Shown: positions 1 to 8,914 of the stretch, piece by piece
Numbering within the stretch: the stretch's first letter is position 1
Layout of the letters: every line of letters starts with the position of its first letter
From: Candidatus Acidiferrales bacterium
Lineage (GTDB): Bacteria; Acidobacteriota; Terriglobia; Acidiferrales; UBA7541
Length of the DNA: 36,611 nucleotides
Assembly (NCBI GenBank): GCA_031296075.1
Contig: JARLGK010000063.1
Coordinates: forward strand, 1-36,611
Direction of reading: 5' to 3'
Program-made: the position numbers and the translations under genes
Notes under the pieces: generated by a model
Database searches by the model: none
The model's input: only the letters and a program-made list of their open reading frames with translations
What the model was told of the DNA's origin: nothing

Positions 1-161
1 CCCATCGCTTTCATATCGTGGTGGTTCCAAGCCTCTTGAAATGCCATGACAGCGGCTCGAATGGCTGGTTCATCCGAAGTCTTCGCCGCAGGTGCGTTCC
101 CGACCATTGCGAAGAACAACCCCAAAAGCCCAAACCCGACGAGACGACTAGTAAAGCGCAT
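1..161 (-). CDS. Secreted DUF4440/SnoaL-like (NTF2 fold) protein, truncated at left window edge
   Basis: Minus-strand ORF from ATG at 161 running off the edge: MRFTSRLVGFGLLGLFFAMVGNAPAAKTSDEPAIRAAVMAFQEAWNHHDMKAMG. Signal peptide followed by the typical 'DEPAIRAAVxAFxxAWNxHDxxAM' start of DUF4440 proteins. Absent from the ORF track because it is open at the edge. Confidence 0.6.
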   Translation of the reverse strand, partial: MRFTSRLVGFGLLGLFFAMVGNAPAAKTSDEPAIRAAVMAFQEAWNHHDMKAM

Positions 162-468
162 TGGATAATCTCCTTCGCAGAATCGAGCGGTTTCCGCCCG
201 TTTGGTCATAATTCGTTTCGAGATTATAACTCTTTCGCTGCCATTACAGACTAATGCCTGATAAGTTCTGCCAGCTCAACCGGACATCTCTAACAACGTC
301 GGCTCCGTCAATCGTTTTTTGAGCGTACTTCTCCGTTCACTCCGAAGAGTGTCTCGGTTCGTCGTCCTCTTTGGCCCAGTGTCGATGACCACGGCTCGTC
401 TGTAATCTTTCGGTCGGTTTCGGTCCGACCCAAGGATCTCCCGATAGACAACATCAACATCGACATGG

Positions 469-921
469 TCAACGAGTGGGCCTGCCCTCCCGATCTCCGA
501 GGACAACCTTCCGATCGGCAGCTAGATTTTTCACCTGCCCTATCGTGTAGGTGCGTCCGTCGAAGGCCTCATCAACTCGAATTATGCCCGCCTTGAAATC
601 CACGTCGTTCATTCGCAAGGCAAACAGTTCCGAGCAGCGGAGGCCGGATGCGGCTGCGAGCAAGAAGGCCGTGGCATACCGGGACTTCCTGCCCTCGTTC
701 AGGCCGGGAAGCGCCTGAACCGCATCCGCCATCCGTTTGGCATCGGTCCAAGAAAATGAAGCAGCTTTACGGGTTGCAATCTCCATGGCCAGTTTGTCTT
801 TTTCTGGAATGGATAGGTCATTGAGGCAGAATGGGGGATGTCTCCTATTCTTGGTGTAGACCGTCAGGATGCGCTGCATCGTGCGCAGAACATTTTTGAT
901 GGTCACCCACGAAAGATTTTC
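469..921 (-). pseudogene. Tyrosine recombinase/integrase fragment (SAM-like end plus first half of catalytic domain)
   Basis: Translation ...SWVTIKNVLRTMQRILTVYTKN...YATAFLLAAASGLRCSELFALRMNDVDFKAGIIRVDEAFDGRTYTIGQVKNLAADRKVVLGD contains the 'SGLRxSELFALRxxDVD' box with the first catalytic Arg; the C-terminal HxxR/GH/Y boxes are missing from this strand. Confidence 0.75.
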
Positions 922-929
922 CTTCCGCT

Positions 930-1319
930 TCCGCCAGGGAAGCGATGCGGAAGCTGAAGGCGTTCGTCAAAGGGCGCACTCAGAATCCCGAGGAGTTCCT
1001 GTTCCACTCCAAGAACGGCTCGCCAATGCGCGAAACGAAGGTGCTCCACGAAGCGCTGCATCCCACCTTAAAAGCCCTCGGGCTTCCACAGGCCGGAATG
1101 CACGCTTTTCGTCGTGGGTGCAATCGAAGATGGGAACTGGCCGGGATGAACGGTGCAGTACAGCGGGAGATGATGGGCCACACGTCCGCTGAGATGACAA
1201 AGAGGTACTCCGGGCAGATTCCTATTGAGGAAATCCAGGCTGATTTTTCTCGTCGGAATGGCCCTCAAATTGTAGTTTCGGAAAATAAACGGAAAATGAA
1301 AAACAGGCGTGCAGCATAA
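930..1319 (+). pseudogene. Tyrosine recombinase/integrase C-terminal catalytic fragment
   Basis: MRKLKAFVKGRTQNPEEFLFHSKNGSPMRE...GMHAFRRGCNRRWELAGMNGAVQREMMGHTSAEMTKRYSG: HAFR, MMGH and the catalytic Tyr are present; the N-terminal half is missing from this strand. Confidence 0.75.
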
Positions 1320-1334
1320 AAGGCCCATTTTTAT

Positions 1335-1408
1335 TGGAGCGGGCGATGGGAATCGAACCCACGTCCGAAGCTTGGGAAGCTTCTATACTGCCATTGTACG
1401 ACGCCCGC
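1335..1408 (-). tRNA. tRNA-Gly(CCC), CCA encoded
   Basis: Reverse complement GCGGGCGTCGTACAATGGCAGTATAGAAGCTTCCCAAGCTTCGGACGTGGGTTCGATTCCCATCGCCCGCTCCA: 7-bp acceptor, GAAGC/GCTTC anticodon stem with TTCCCAA loop, T-arm GTGGG-TTCGATT-CCCAT. Confidence 0.93.
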
Positions 1409-1478
1409 TCGGGATCAAATCCAAACGCAGAATACCACTGGCGCTGCGCGGCGCGCAAGAATGCGGAGCGCGCGGCGG

Positions 1479-1985
1479 CTACTTGATTTCGGGATAATCG
1501 ACGTAGTAGCGGTGGAGATCGGCGACGGTCATCTGGCCTTTGCGGATGCGGGCGGCCGCAGGCTGGTCTCCGCCACCGGACGTAGTTACCCAGACGGTGT
1601 CCCCCGCGCGGAAATCAGCAATCTTGAGTGGTTTCCCGGCGTCATCGAGAAACTGCGTGTTGGCATCCACTTTCACGAGCAGGGTGACTTCCGTCGGGCG
1701 CTTCAGCAGTATCTGCGATTTCGACGGGTCCACCGAAGCGACGATGAAGAAGGCCTCGCCCGCGGATGTCTTCTTGTCGGCCGCAGAGGCGTTCGGAACT
1801 GCCGGCGAGTTTTGACTTTGAGGGGAAGTAACAGGCGCGCCAGAAGGTCTGTTGCCGCGGGAATAGCTACCCGGCGTGAAAGGAGGTTTGCTCGCCTGCG
1901 CGTGTGCGGCAGTCGTGGCTGAAACCCCGGTTAGCAAGAAAAATGCGAAAGCCGCACAAAGGGAAAACTTGCGGTCGTTATTCAT
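1479..1985 (-). CDS. Secreted hypothetical protein (possibly DUF5666-like)
   Basis: Signal peptide MNNDRKFSLCAAFAFFLLTGVSATTAAHAQ, then a small beta-rich domain (FIVASVDPSKSQILLKRPTEVTLLVKVDANTQFLDDAGKPLKIADFRAGDTVWV). Likely start is the internal Met at 1985. Confidence 0.6.
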   Translation of the reverse strand: MNNDRKFSLCAAFAFFLLTGVSATTAAHAQASKPPFTPGSYSRGNRPSGAPVTSPQSQNSPAVPNASAADKKTSAGEAFFIVASVDPSKSQILLKRPTEVTLLVKVDANTQFLDDAGKPLKIADFRAGDTVWVTTSGGGDQPAAARIRKGQMTVADLHRYYVDYPEIK

Positions 1986-3195
1986 ATCGAAGGGCCTCAA
2001 TAGGATCGAGTCGCGCGGCTTTGCGGGCGGGGTAGTAGCCGAAAGTTATGCCCACGAGCGCGGAAAATATGACGGCGACGACAACCGAAACGGGTGATAC
2101 AAAAGTTACCCACCCGGCCAGGCGCGAAATGATCGCGGAGGTCGCCACGCCCGCAGCAATGCCGATGAGTCCGCCGAGCGAGCTCAGCACCAGCGCCTCG
2201 ATCAGGAACTGCGCTTGCACATCTCTTTCCGTCGCGCCCACGGCCATGCGGACGCCAATCTCGCGCGTACGCTCGGTCACGGAAACCAGCATGATGTTCA
2301 TGATTCCGATTCCGCCGACGACCAGCGAGACGGCGCCTACGGCTCCGAGCAGAAGCGTCAGCGTGGTCGCCGTGGCTGCCGCGGTCTGGGCCATTTCGTT
2401 GGGGCTGCGCACGCTGAAATCATCGTCTTCGCCTGGCCGCAGATGATGGCGCTGTCGGAGCAAGGCGGAGATGCCGCTTTGAACAGCCGCCATCGCCTCT
2501 GGCGAGTTGGTCGAGACCATGATCACCTGAACCCAGCTGATTCCGGAGATCTTCTTCTGGACCGTCGTGAACGGAATCATCAACGTATCGTCCTGGTCCT
2601 GGCCGTTGCTATTCTGGCCCTTTTCCTGAAGCACGCCGACGATGCGGAAGGGCAGGTTTTGAATGCGAATCATCTGGCCTACAGGATTCTGATCCGCGAA
2701 GAGTTGCGTCGCCACAGTCTTGCCGATCACGCAAACGTCGCCGGCCATGTCAACATCCCGCTGTGAAAAAAAGCTGCCCGAGACGACCGGCCAGTTCCGA
2801 ATCGAGCTGAAGTCCTGCGACGTTCCGGTAGCTCTCGTCAGCCAGTTTTGATTTCCGTTCACCACTTGTACGCTGGACTGGACGATGGGCGAGACGGCCG
2901 CGACATTCGGGACGTGCTGCAGAATGGCTTGAGCGTCGTCGGCCGTCAGGGTCTTGTTCGCACCGGTTCCCATGCGGACGCCACCCGTGTTCACGCTGCC
3001 GTTGAAGACCATAACGATGTTCGTGCCGAGCGCCTGAATCTGCGTCTGCACCTGCTGGCTGGCGCCCTGTCCGATCGCGACCGTGCAGATAACCGCGCCG
3101 ACGCCGATGATGATTCCGAGCATGGTCAAAATCGTCCTGAGCTTGTTGCGCGCCAAGGCCCGCAGCGCTATGCGAATTACTTCTCTTGGATTCAT
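1978..3195 (-). CDS. ABC transporter permease (MacB/FtsX type)
   Basis: MNPREVIRIALRALARNKLRTILTMLGIIIGVGAVI...; C-terminal GGIGIMNIMLVSVTERTREIGVRMAVGA. Start at MNPREV (3195) is preferred over the ORF-track start. Confidence 0.88.
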   Translation of the reverse strand: MNPREVIRIALRALARNKLRTILTMLGIIIGVGAVICTVAIGQGASQQVQTQIQALGTNIVMVFNGSVNTGGVRMGTGANKTLTADDAQAILQHVPNVAAVSPIVQSSVQVVNGNQNWLTRATGTSQDFSSIRNWPVVSGSFFSQRDVDMAGDVCVIGKTVATQLFADQNPVGQMIRIQNLPFRIVGVLQEKGQNSNGQDQDDTLMIPFTTVQKKISGISWVQVIMVSTNSPEAMAAVQSGISALLRQRHHLRPGEDDDFSVRSPNEMAQTAAATATTLTLLLGAVGAVSLVVGGIGIMNIMLVSVTERTREIGVRMAVGATERDVQAQFLIEALVLSSLGGLIGIAAGVATSAIISRLAGWVTFVSPVSVVVAVIFSALVGITFGYYPARKAARLDPIEALRYE

Positions 3196-3217
3196 GACGC
3201 GAACCCCATCTGACGGA

Positions 3218-4567
3218 TCATCGTGGGCCTCCGGGACCGCCGCCTCCAAGGCCCGGTGGCCGCTGGCCGGTTGTGGACCCTGCCGTCTGAGTGTTGGTGG
3301 CGGCGATGACCAGCACATCGCCTTCGTGCAGATCGCCTTGAATCAGCTGCGAGTTGTTATAATCGCTGACCCCGCATTGCACCGCTACCGGGATCAAGTT
3401 CTGGTCGGGTCCCAACTTCCATACAACTTGCCAGCCGCCAAGATGTGTGGTCGAAGCCTCGCGAGAAATATTGTATTGCTTATAGATTTGCGGCAACTGC
3501 TGCCGAAGCGCGGCGGGCTTAAACGTGAGCGCGGGATTGGGAACTTGAATGGCGTTGCTTGCATGGCCGGTCGGAATCGTGACGTAGGCAGTTTCTCCCG
3601 GCAGAAGTTTTTCGTCCGGATTGCTGAAATCAATCACAGTGTTGTACGTGACCACGTTCTGAACGGTCGTTGGATTGAGTCGAACGGTGCTGACTCGGCC
3701 GTAAAACTGTTCGGTGGGGAAAGCGTCCACCTGAAACGTGACGGCCGCGCCAGCCGTGATATTTCCCGTGTCGGATTCGTCCGTGGCCGCGTAAACCTGC
3801 ATGCGCGTCAGATCCTGCGCGACCGTGAACACGTTGGGCGCTTGCAGTGTGGCCGCCACGGATTGGCCGACGTCAATGTTTCTGGCTACGACGGTGCCGC
3901 CGATCGGTGAAATGATGGTCGTGTATTTCAGATTCGTTTCGGCGAGTTTAAGCCCGCCTTGCATGGCCGTCACCTGGGCGTGGGCCTGCGCGAGCTGTGC
4001 TTTGGCTTGCGCCAGCGCCGCCTGGGCGGATTGGACGTCGGCCTGTGCCTGGCCGAGAGTTGATTGCGTCAAGTCGTTTGCATCGGTGGAAATAACGCCG
4101 GCCTTGAAAAGATCGTCGGATCGTTTGGCGGTGGCCTGCTGGTATCCCACGTTCGCCTGGGTTTTCGCGAGGTTGGCCTGATCGACCTGAACGTTTGCCG
4201 CAAGCGTTACTAAATTTCCCTGCGCGTTTTCAAGGTTGCCGCGCGCCTGGGTAACCTGCGCTTCATAAATGGCGGGATCGAGCTGCGCCAGCACCTGGCC
4301 ACTTTTCACTCGAGTGTTGAAGTCCGCGAAAATATATTGAACTGTCCCGGAGACATAGGAGCCGACCGAAGACGTGGTTAGTGCGTTGATCGTTCCCGTA
4401 GCTTGCACGGCCGACGTAATGTCGCCGCGGCGCACGACGACCGTCGTGTACTTGGGGGCCTGTGCCTTCGCCCGAGCATAGAGCCAATAGCCGATGATCG
4501 CCACCAAGACGCCCAGAACGACAAAATACACCTTCTTGTGGTGTTGATAAGACTCTTTCAGCGACAT
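3218..4567 (-). CDS. HlyD/MacA-family efflux periplasmic adaptor subunit
   Basis: N-terminal TM anchor, then VVVRRGDITSAVQATGTINA...YVSGTVQYIFADFNTRVKSGQVLAQLDPAIYEAQV..., a coiled-coil hairpin and TTIISPIGGTVVARNIDVGQSV lipoyl half-motifs. Confidence 0.9.
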   Translation of the reverse strand: MSLKESYQHHKKVYFVVLGVLVAIIGYWLYARAKAQAPKYTTVVVRRGDITSAVQATGTINALTTSSVGSYVSGTVQYIFADFNTRVKSGQVLAQLDPAIYEAQVTQARGNLENAQGNLVTLAANVQVDQANLAKTQANVGYQQATAKRSDDLFKAGVISTDANDLTQSTLGQAQADVQSAQAALAQAKAQLAQAHAQVTAMQGGLKLAETNLKYTTIISPIGGTVVARNIDVGQSVAATLQAPNVFTVAQDLTRMQVYAATDESDTGNITAGAAVTFQVDAFPTEQFYGRVSTVRLNPTTVQNVVTYNTVIDFSNPDEKLLPGETAYVTIPTGHASNAIQVPNPALTFKPAALRQQLPQIYKQYNISREASTTHLGGWQVVWKLGPDQNLIPVAVQCGVSDYNNSQLIQGDLHEGDVLVIAATNTQTAGSTTGQRPPGLGGGGPGGPR

Positions 4568-4783
4568 GGATCTCCGATTATACGGGAAGTGTGCTCAAGC
4601 AAGCACGCGACGCTCCGGCTGGACTCTCGCTTTTTCTCTCCATACTACAGACGCGAATTCCATAGTTCCGGTTACCTTCGGCGGAACGCGATTCTTCCCG
4701 GTATGTTCGCGACTCATTCAGCGATTCAACGCCGGCGAGGCTCCGTGCTAAAGTGGGCCGCTCAAGAATAGCCGGGAGGGGAA

Positions 4784-6253
4784 GTGGCCTACCGAGACCT
4801 GAGGGATTTTCTCAAGAAGCTGGAGAAAGAAGGCGAGCTCCAGCGAATTTCGGTCGAAGTGGATCCAGTTCTCGAGATTACGGAGATCTCCGATCGCGCC
4901 GTCAAAGCCGGCGGGCCGGCGCTGCTGTTCGAACGGCCGCGCGGCTCGCGAATTCCGGCGGTGACGAACATGGTAGGCACCGAGCGCCGGATGAACCTGG
5001 CACTGGAAGTAGATTCGCTCGACGACGTTGCAGGGCGCATCTCTTCAATTCTTGACATGCAATCGCCGCAAGGGCTGCTTGACAAGGTGAAAATGCTGCC
5101 GAAGCTGGCAGAGCTTGGAAACGTGTTCCCTAAGACAGTGCGGGGCGGAGAGTGCCAGGAGGTCGTGCGCACCGAGGGTTTTTCGCTATTCGATTTCCCG
5201 ATCCTGCAATGCTGGCCGCAGGACGGCGGCCGTTACATCACTTGGCCCATGGTCATCACCAAGAATCCTGAGACGGGCAAGCGCAACGTAGGTTGCTATC
5301 GCATGCAGGTATTCGACGAGCGCACCACCGGCATGCATTGGCAGACCCAGAAGCATGGCGCCGAGCATTATCGCAGCGCTCTTTCCAAGAACAAGGGAGG
5401 GAGGCTGGATGTTGCCGTGGCGATCGGCGCCGACCCCGCCACGTGCCTGTCCGGAATTCTGCCGGTGCCTCCCGATATGGACGAATTTCTTTTCTCGGGC
5501 TTCCTGCGGAACGATCCGGTCGAAGTGGTCTCGTGCAAGACGGTTGACTTGGAAGTCCCGGCAAATGCCGAAATTGTGCTCGAGGGGCATGTCGAACTGG
5601 GGGAGATGCGCACGGAAGGCCCATTCGGAGACCACACCGGGTTTTACTCGCTGGAAGGGCAGTATCCGGTGTTCCACGTGGATTGCGTGACCCACCGAAA
5701 AGATCCCCTCTATCTCACGACCATCGTGGGCCCCCCTCCGCAAGAGGACTATTTCATTGGCCATATGATCGAACGGGTGTTTCTGCCGGTGATGAAGATG
5801 CAGCATCCGGAGATCGTGGACGTCGCCATGCCGGCCGAAGGTATTTTTCAGAATCTGATGATCGTGTCCATCCGCAAAAGCTATCCCGGGCACGCGCGGA
5901 AAACGATGAATGCGATCTGGTCGCTCGGGCAGGCCATGTTTACGAAGGTCGTGGTGATCGTCGATCACGACGTGAACGTGCAGGATTCGCGCGAGGTGGT
6001 TTGGAAGGCGCTGTGCGCGATTGATCCGGAGCGCGACATCGAGTTTGTGCTCGGTCCGGTGGATACGCTCGATCACGCCGCTCGACGGCAGGACTTCGGT
6101 TCGAAGATGGGAATTGATGCCACGCGCAAATGGCCCGAAGAAGGTTTTTCAGGACGCTGGCCTGACGAAATTAAGATGGACGCGGCTATAAAACGGCGCA
6201 TTGACACAATCTGGTCCCAGCTAAAGATTGCCCCTGGGAAGCCCCAAAAATAG
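4784..6253 (+). CDS. UbiD-family decarboxylase
   Basis: MAYRDLRDFLKKLEKEGELQRISVEVDPVLEITEI...GPFGDHTGFYS...PPQEDYFIGHMIERVFLPVMKMQHPEIVD: characteristic UbiD motifs. GTG start preceded by a purine-rich GGGAGGGGAAG. Confidence 0.93.
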   Translation: MAYRDLRDFLKKLEKEGELQRISVEVDPVLEITEISDRAVKAGGPALLFERPRGSRIPAVTNMVGTERRMNLALEVDSLDDVAGRISSILDMQSPQGLLDKVKMLPKLAELGNVFPKTVRGGECQEVVRTEGFSLFDFPILQCWPQDGGRYITWPMVITKNPETGKRNVGCYRMQVFDERTTGMHWQTQKHGAEHYRSALSKNKGGRLDVAVAIGADPATCLSGILPVPPDMDEFLFSGFLRNDPVEVVSCKTVDLEVPANAEIVLEGHVELGEMRTEGPFGDHTGFYSLEGQYPVFHVDCVTHRKDPLYLTTIVGPPPQEDYFIGHMIERVFLPVMKMQHPEIVDVAMPAEGIFQNLMIVSIRKSYPGHARKTMNAIWSLGQAMFTKVVVIVDHDVNVQDSREVVWKALCAIDPERDIEFVLGPVDTLDHAARRQDFGSKMGIDATRKWPEEGFSGRWPDEIKMDAAIKRRIDTIWSQLKIAPGKPQK

Positions 6254-6361
6254 CCCGGGAACTCAACGCCCTCAACGTTTACCGCATGTTTTAGCCCTCC
6301 TTTCGCTTTTCCTGTCCCTCCGGCCGGGTTTTACCAAAAGCACACGCTCGAAACATGTGGG

Positions 6362-6390
6362 TTGACAGTCTGTGTGGCGGATGCAATAAA
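6362..6390 (+). promoter_or_regulatory. Candidate sigma70-type promoter for the pil operon
   Basis: TTGACA (6362-6367), 17-nt spacer, AATAAA (6385-6390), about 190 nt upstream of the pilM start. Confidence 0.45.
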
Positions 6391-6577
6391 CGATTCAAGG
6401 GGAGCGTACCGGGCCTATCAGTACTACCGGCCTACGCTAACCGGAAACGGCCCCATGGGGTTGGGGCGAACCAGAACCGAAGGGCAAAGGGTTTTTCTCA
6501 AGCAGCGCGCGAAACCGGAAAGCTATGCGGAATCCTCCCTGCGGAGCGGGGTGGAGTGAGAAGCGAGGGGCCACACG

Positions 6578-7630
6578 ATGTTCAATCTGGGTAAGACAAA
6601 ATCGCTGATTGGCCTGGACATCGGCTCGAGTTCGGTGAAGGCCGTCGAATTGAAGAAGGCGAAAGAGGGCTACGAGCTTGTGAGCTTCGGCCTGGAGCCG
6701 TTGTCCCAAGATACCGTCGTGGATGGCGCCATCATGGACGCCCCTTCGGTCGCCGAGAAGATCATTTCAATCTTCGATGCACAAAAGATCAAAGTAAAGG
6801 ACGTGGCTACTTCCGTTTCGGGCCACTCGGTGATCGTAAAGCGCGTGAGCATGCCGCTGATGACCGAAGAAGAGCTCTACGACCGAATTCAGGCGGAAGC
6901 CAGCCAGCACATCCCGTTCGACATCGCCGACGTGAATTTGAGCCACCAACTCCTGGAAGCAACCGAAAACCAAATGGACGTCCTTCTGGTGGCGGTCAAG
7001 AAAGACAAGATCCTGAACCACACGAACGTGCTTGCCCAGGCGGGCAAAACGCCCGTCGTGGTGGACATCGACGCATTCGCTTTGCAGAACTGCTTCGAAG
7101 TGAACTACGAGCCGGACCCGTCGCAGGTGGTGGCCCTTCTGAACATCGGCGCGAGCGTGATGAATATCAACATCATCCGCGGGTGGACGCCGCTCTTTAC
7201 GCGCGACGTTTCGGTGGGCGGTAACCAGTACACGGACGCGCTGCAAAAGGAACTCGACCTGAGCTTCGAGGACGCCGAGAAACTCAAGATGGGCGGAACT
7301 CTGCCGGGGGTTAGCGAAGAGCAGCGGACGGCCATCCTGCGCTCGGTTTCAGACATATTGATTTTGGAGATCCAGAAGACATTCGATTTCTTCCGCGCCA
7401 CGGCCAGCGGCGAGAACATCCGCCGAATCGTAGTGGCCGGGGGAACGGCGCGGGTTCCCGGCCTACTCGACCTCTTGAAGGAAGAATTCGCCATGCCGGT
7501 CGAAGAGCTCTATCCATTTCGGAAGATCGCAATCAATCCAGCGCGTCACGATGAAGCCCAGCTTCGCGAGTTGGCGCCACGCCTGGCCATCGCCGTCGGC
7601 CTGGCACTGAGGAGCTTTGACACGCCATGA
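6578..7630 (+). CDS. pilM: Type IV pilus assembly protein PilM
   Basis: MFNLGKTKSLIGLDIGSSSVKAVELKK...; actin-like ATPase fold, ...VVAGGTARVPGLLDLL...; followed by pilNOPQ. Confidence 0.95.
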   Translation: MFNLGKTKSLIGLDIGSSSVKAVELKKAKEGYELVSFGLEPLSQDTVVDGAIMDAPSVAEKIISIFDAQKIKVKDVATSVSGHSVIVKRVSMPLMTEEELYDRIQAEASQHIPFDIADVNLSHQLLEATENQMDVLLVAVKKDKILNHTNVLAQAGKTPVVVDIDAFALQNCFEVNYEPDPSQVVALLNIGASVMNINIIRGWTPLFTRDVSVGGNQYTDALQKELDLSFEDAEKLKMGGTLPGVSEEQRTAILRSVSDILILEIQKTFDFFRATASGENIRRIVVAGGTARVPGLLDLLKEEFAMPVEELYPFRKIAINPARHDEAQLRELAPRLAIAVGLALRSFDTP

Positions 7631-8265
7631 TCCGGATTAACTTACTCGGCCAGGCTCGTCCGAAGGCCGCCAAGCAAGCCGTACCGCTCGAAGCGACCGT
7701 GCAGATCCTGTTTGCCTGCGTGGCGATTGGTCTGGCGGCCGTGATTCTCGGAATCACCTACTACCAGCAGAAACATCAGCTGGACGAGACGAACAAGCGT
7801 ATCGCCTCTCTCAAGGCCGAAAAGGCGAGCCTGCAGCAGATCAAGCAGGATGTGGACCGGTTCGAGAGCGAGAAGTCTGTGCTCCAGCAGCGAATTGACG
7901 TGATTGAGACGCTGCAGCGAAATCGAAGCGGCGCGCAGGACATGCTTCAGACGGTAGCGAACACGGTCGTTCGAATCGACTCGCTCTGGCTGACGTCTCT
8001 GGATCGCAAGGGCGATGCCCTCGAACTCCAGGGCGAAGCAGGATCGATCAACGCCGTGGCGAACTTCATCACCGAACTCAAGAAATCGGGATACTTCGAC
8101 CAGGTCGAAATCAAGAGCGCCAAGGAAAACGATCTGTTGCCGGGAGTCGAAACGTACGGTTTCACGATGACCGTGGCGGTTGCTGCCCCCACGGGCGGCC
8201 CGGCGAACGCCGAAGCTGTGGGTACGACCAAGCCCCCGCAACCCGCGGCCAAGGGAAGGAGCTAA
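7627..8265 (+). CDS. pilN: Type IV pilus assembly protein PilN
   Basis: MIRINLLGQARPKAAKQ..., one TM helix then coiled coil; ATGA overlap with pilM. Confidence 0.92.
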   Translation: MIRINLLGQARPKAAKQAVPLEATVQILFACVAIGLAAVILGITYYQQKHQLDETNKRIASLKAEKASLQQIKQDVDRFESEKSVLQQRIDVIETLQRNRSGAQDMLQTVANTVVRIDSLWLTSLDRKGDALELQGEAGSINAVANFITELKKSGYFDQVEIKSAKENDLLPGVETYGFTMTVAVAAPTGGPANAEAVGTTKPPQPAAKGRS

Positions 8266-8268
8266 GCC

Positions 8269-8904
8269 ATGGCAACTGCCTTCCGAGATTGGCCCTGGCC
8301 CCTGCAGGCGCTCTTATATGTGGGATTGACAATCGTTCTCGTTCTGGCCGGGTTCTACGTGCCGTATTCGCCGATAGCGACCGTGCGCACGGAACTCGAA
8401 TCCGCCCAGGCCGAGATCAAGCCTCTCGAAGCGGACGTCCAAAATCTCCGCGTGTACAAGCAGCGCCGCGCGGAATTGCAAACAGAGATGGACGCCTTGC
8501 AGAAGCAGCTGGCGACGTTGCAAACGATCGTTCCTGAGGACAAGGAAGCGGATCAGTTCATTCTAATGATCCAGCGCGCCGCGATTACCTCTGGCGTGGC
8601 CATCCGATCCCTGACGGCGAACCCGATCCAACAGAAGCCGTACTACTTCGAGATGCCCTTCGCGATTGAGGCCGACGGGCCGTACTACTCGGTTCTCGAT
8701 TTCTTCTCTCGGATGGGCCGCCTGTCGCGAATCATCAACGTCGGCGACTTGAAGTTGACGGCTCTTACCACCACCGGCTCGCGGTTCCATATGTCTGCAG
8801 GATCGACGGTCAACGGCTCGTTTACGATCACCACGTTCTTCACGAATTCGGCGGGAACGAAGCCAGCGGCAACTCCTGCTGGGACGCCGGCGACAAAAAA
8901 GTAG
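8269..8904 (+). CDS. pilO: Type IV pilus assembly protein PilO
   Basis: N-terminal TM, coiled coil, then PIQQKPYYFEMPFAIEADGPYYSVLDFFSRMGRLSRIINVGDLKL typical of PilO. Confidence 0.92.
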   Translation: MATAFRDWPWPLQALLYVGLTIVLVLAGFYVPYSPIATVRTELESAQAEIKPLEADVQNLRVYKQRRAELQTEMDALQKQLATLQTIVPEDKEADQFILMIQRAAITSGVAIRSLTANPIQQKPYYFEMPFAIEADGPYYSVLDFFSRMGRLSRIINVGDLKLTALTTTGSRFHMSAGSTVNGSFTITTFFTNSAGTKPAATPAGTPATKK

Positions 8905-8914
8905 GGCGACGACG

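Noticed and set aside
276-506. 76-aa minus-strand ORF next to the integrase remnant
   Set aside because: No recognisable motif; may be decayed integrase sequence in another frame, but not supportable by eye.
5186-6076. 296-aa minus-strand ORF antisense to the UbiD gene
   Set aside because: Shadow ORF of a high-GC gene: His/Arg-rich composition, no recognisable domain, fully inside a strongly supported CDS.
6362-6559. 65-aa ORF in the pilM leader (MTVCVADAINDSRG...)
   Set aside because: Starts inside the candidate promoter, no family features; more likely a non-coding leader.
6440-6560. Possible c-di-GMP-I (GEMM) riboswitch before pilM
   Set aside because: Short GGGCAAA- and GAAAG-like strings occur, but the ordered core (conserved stems and GGGACGCAAAGCC) could not be aligned; kept only as a generic structured leader.
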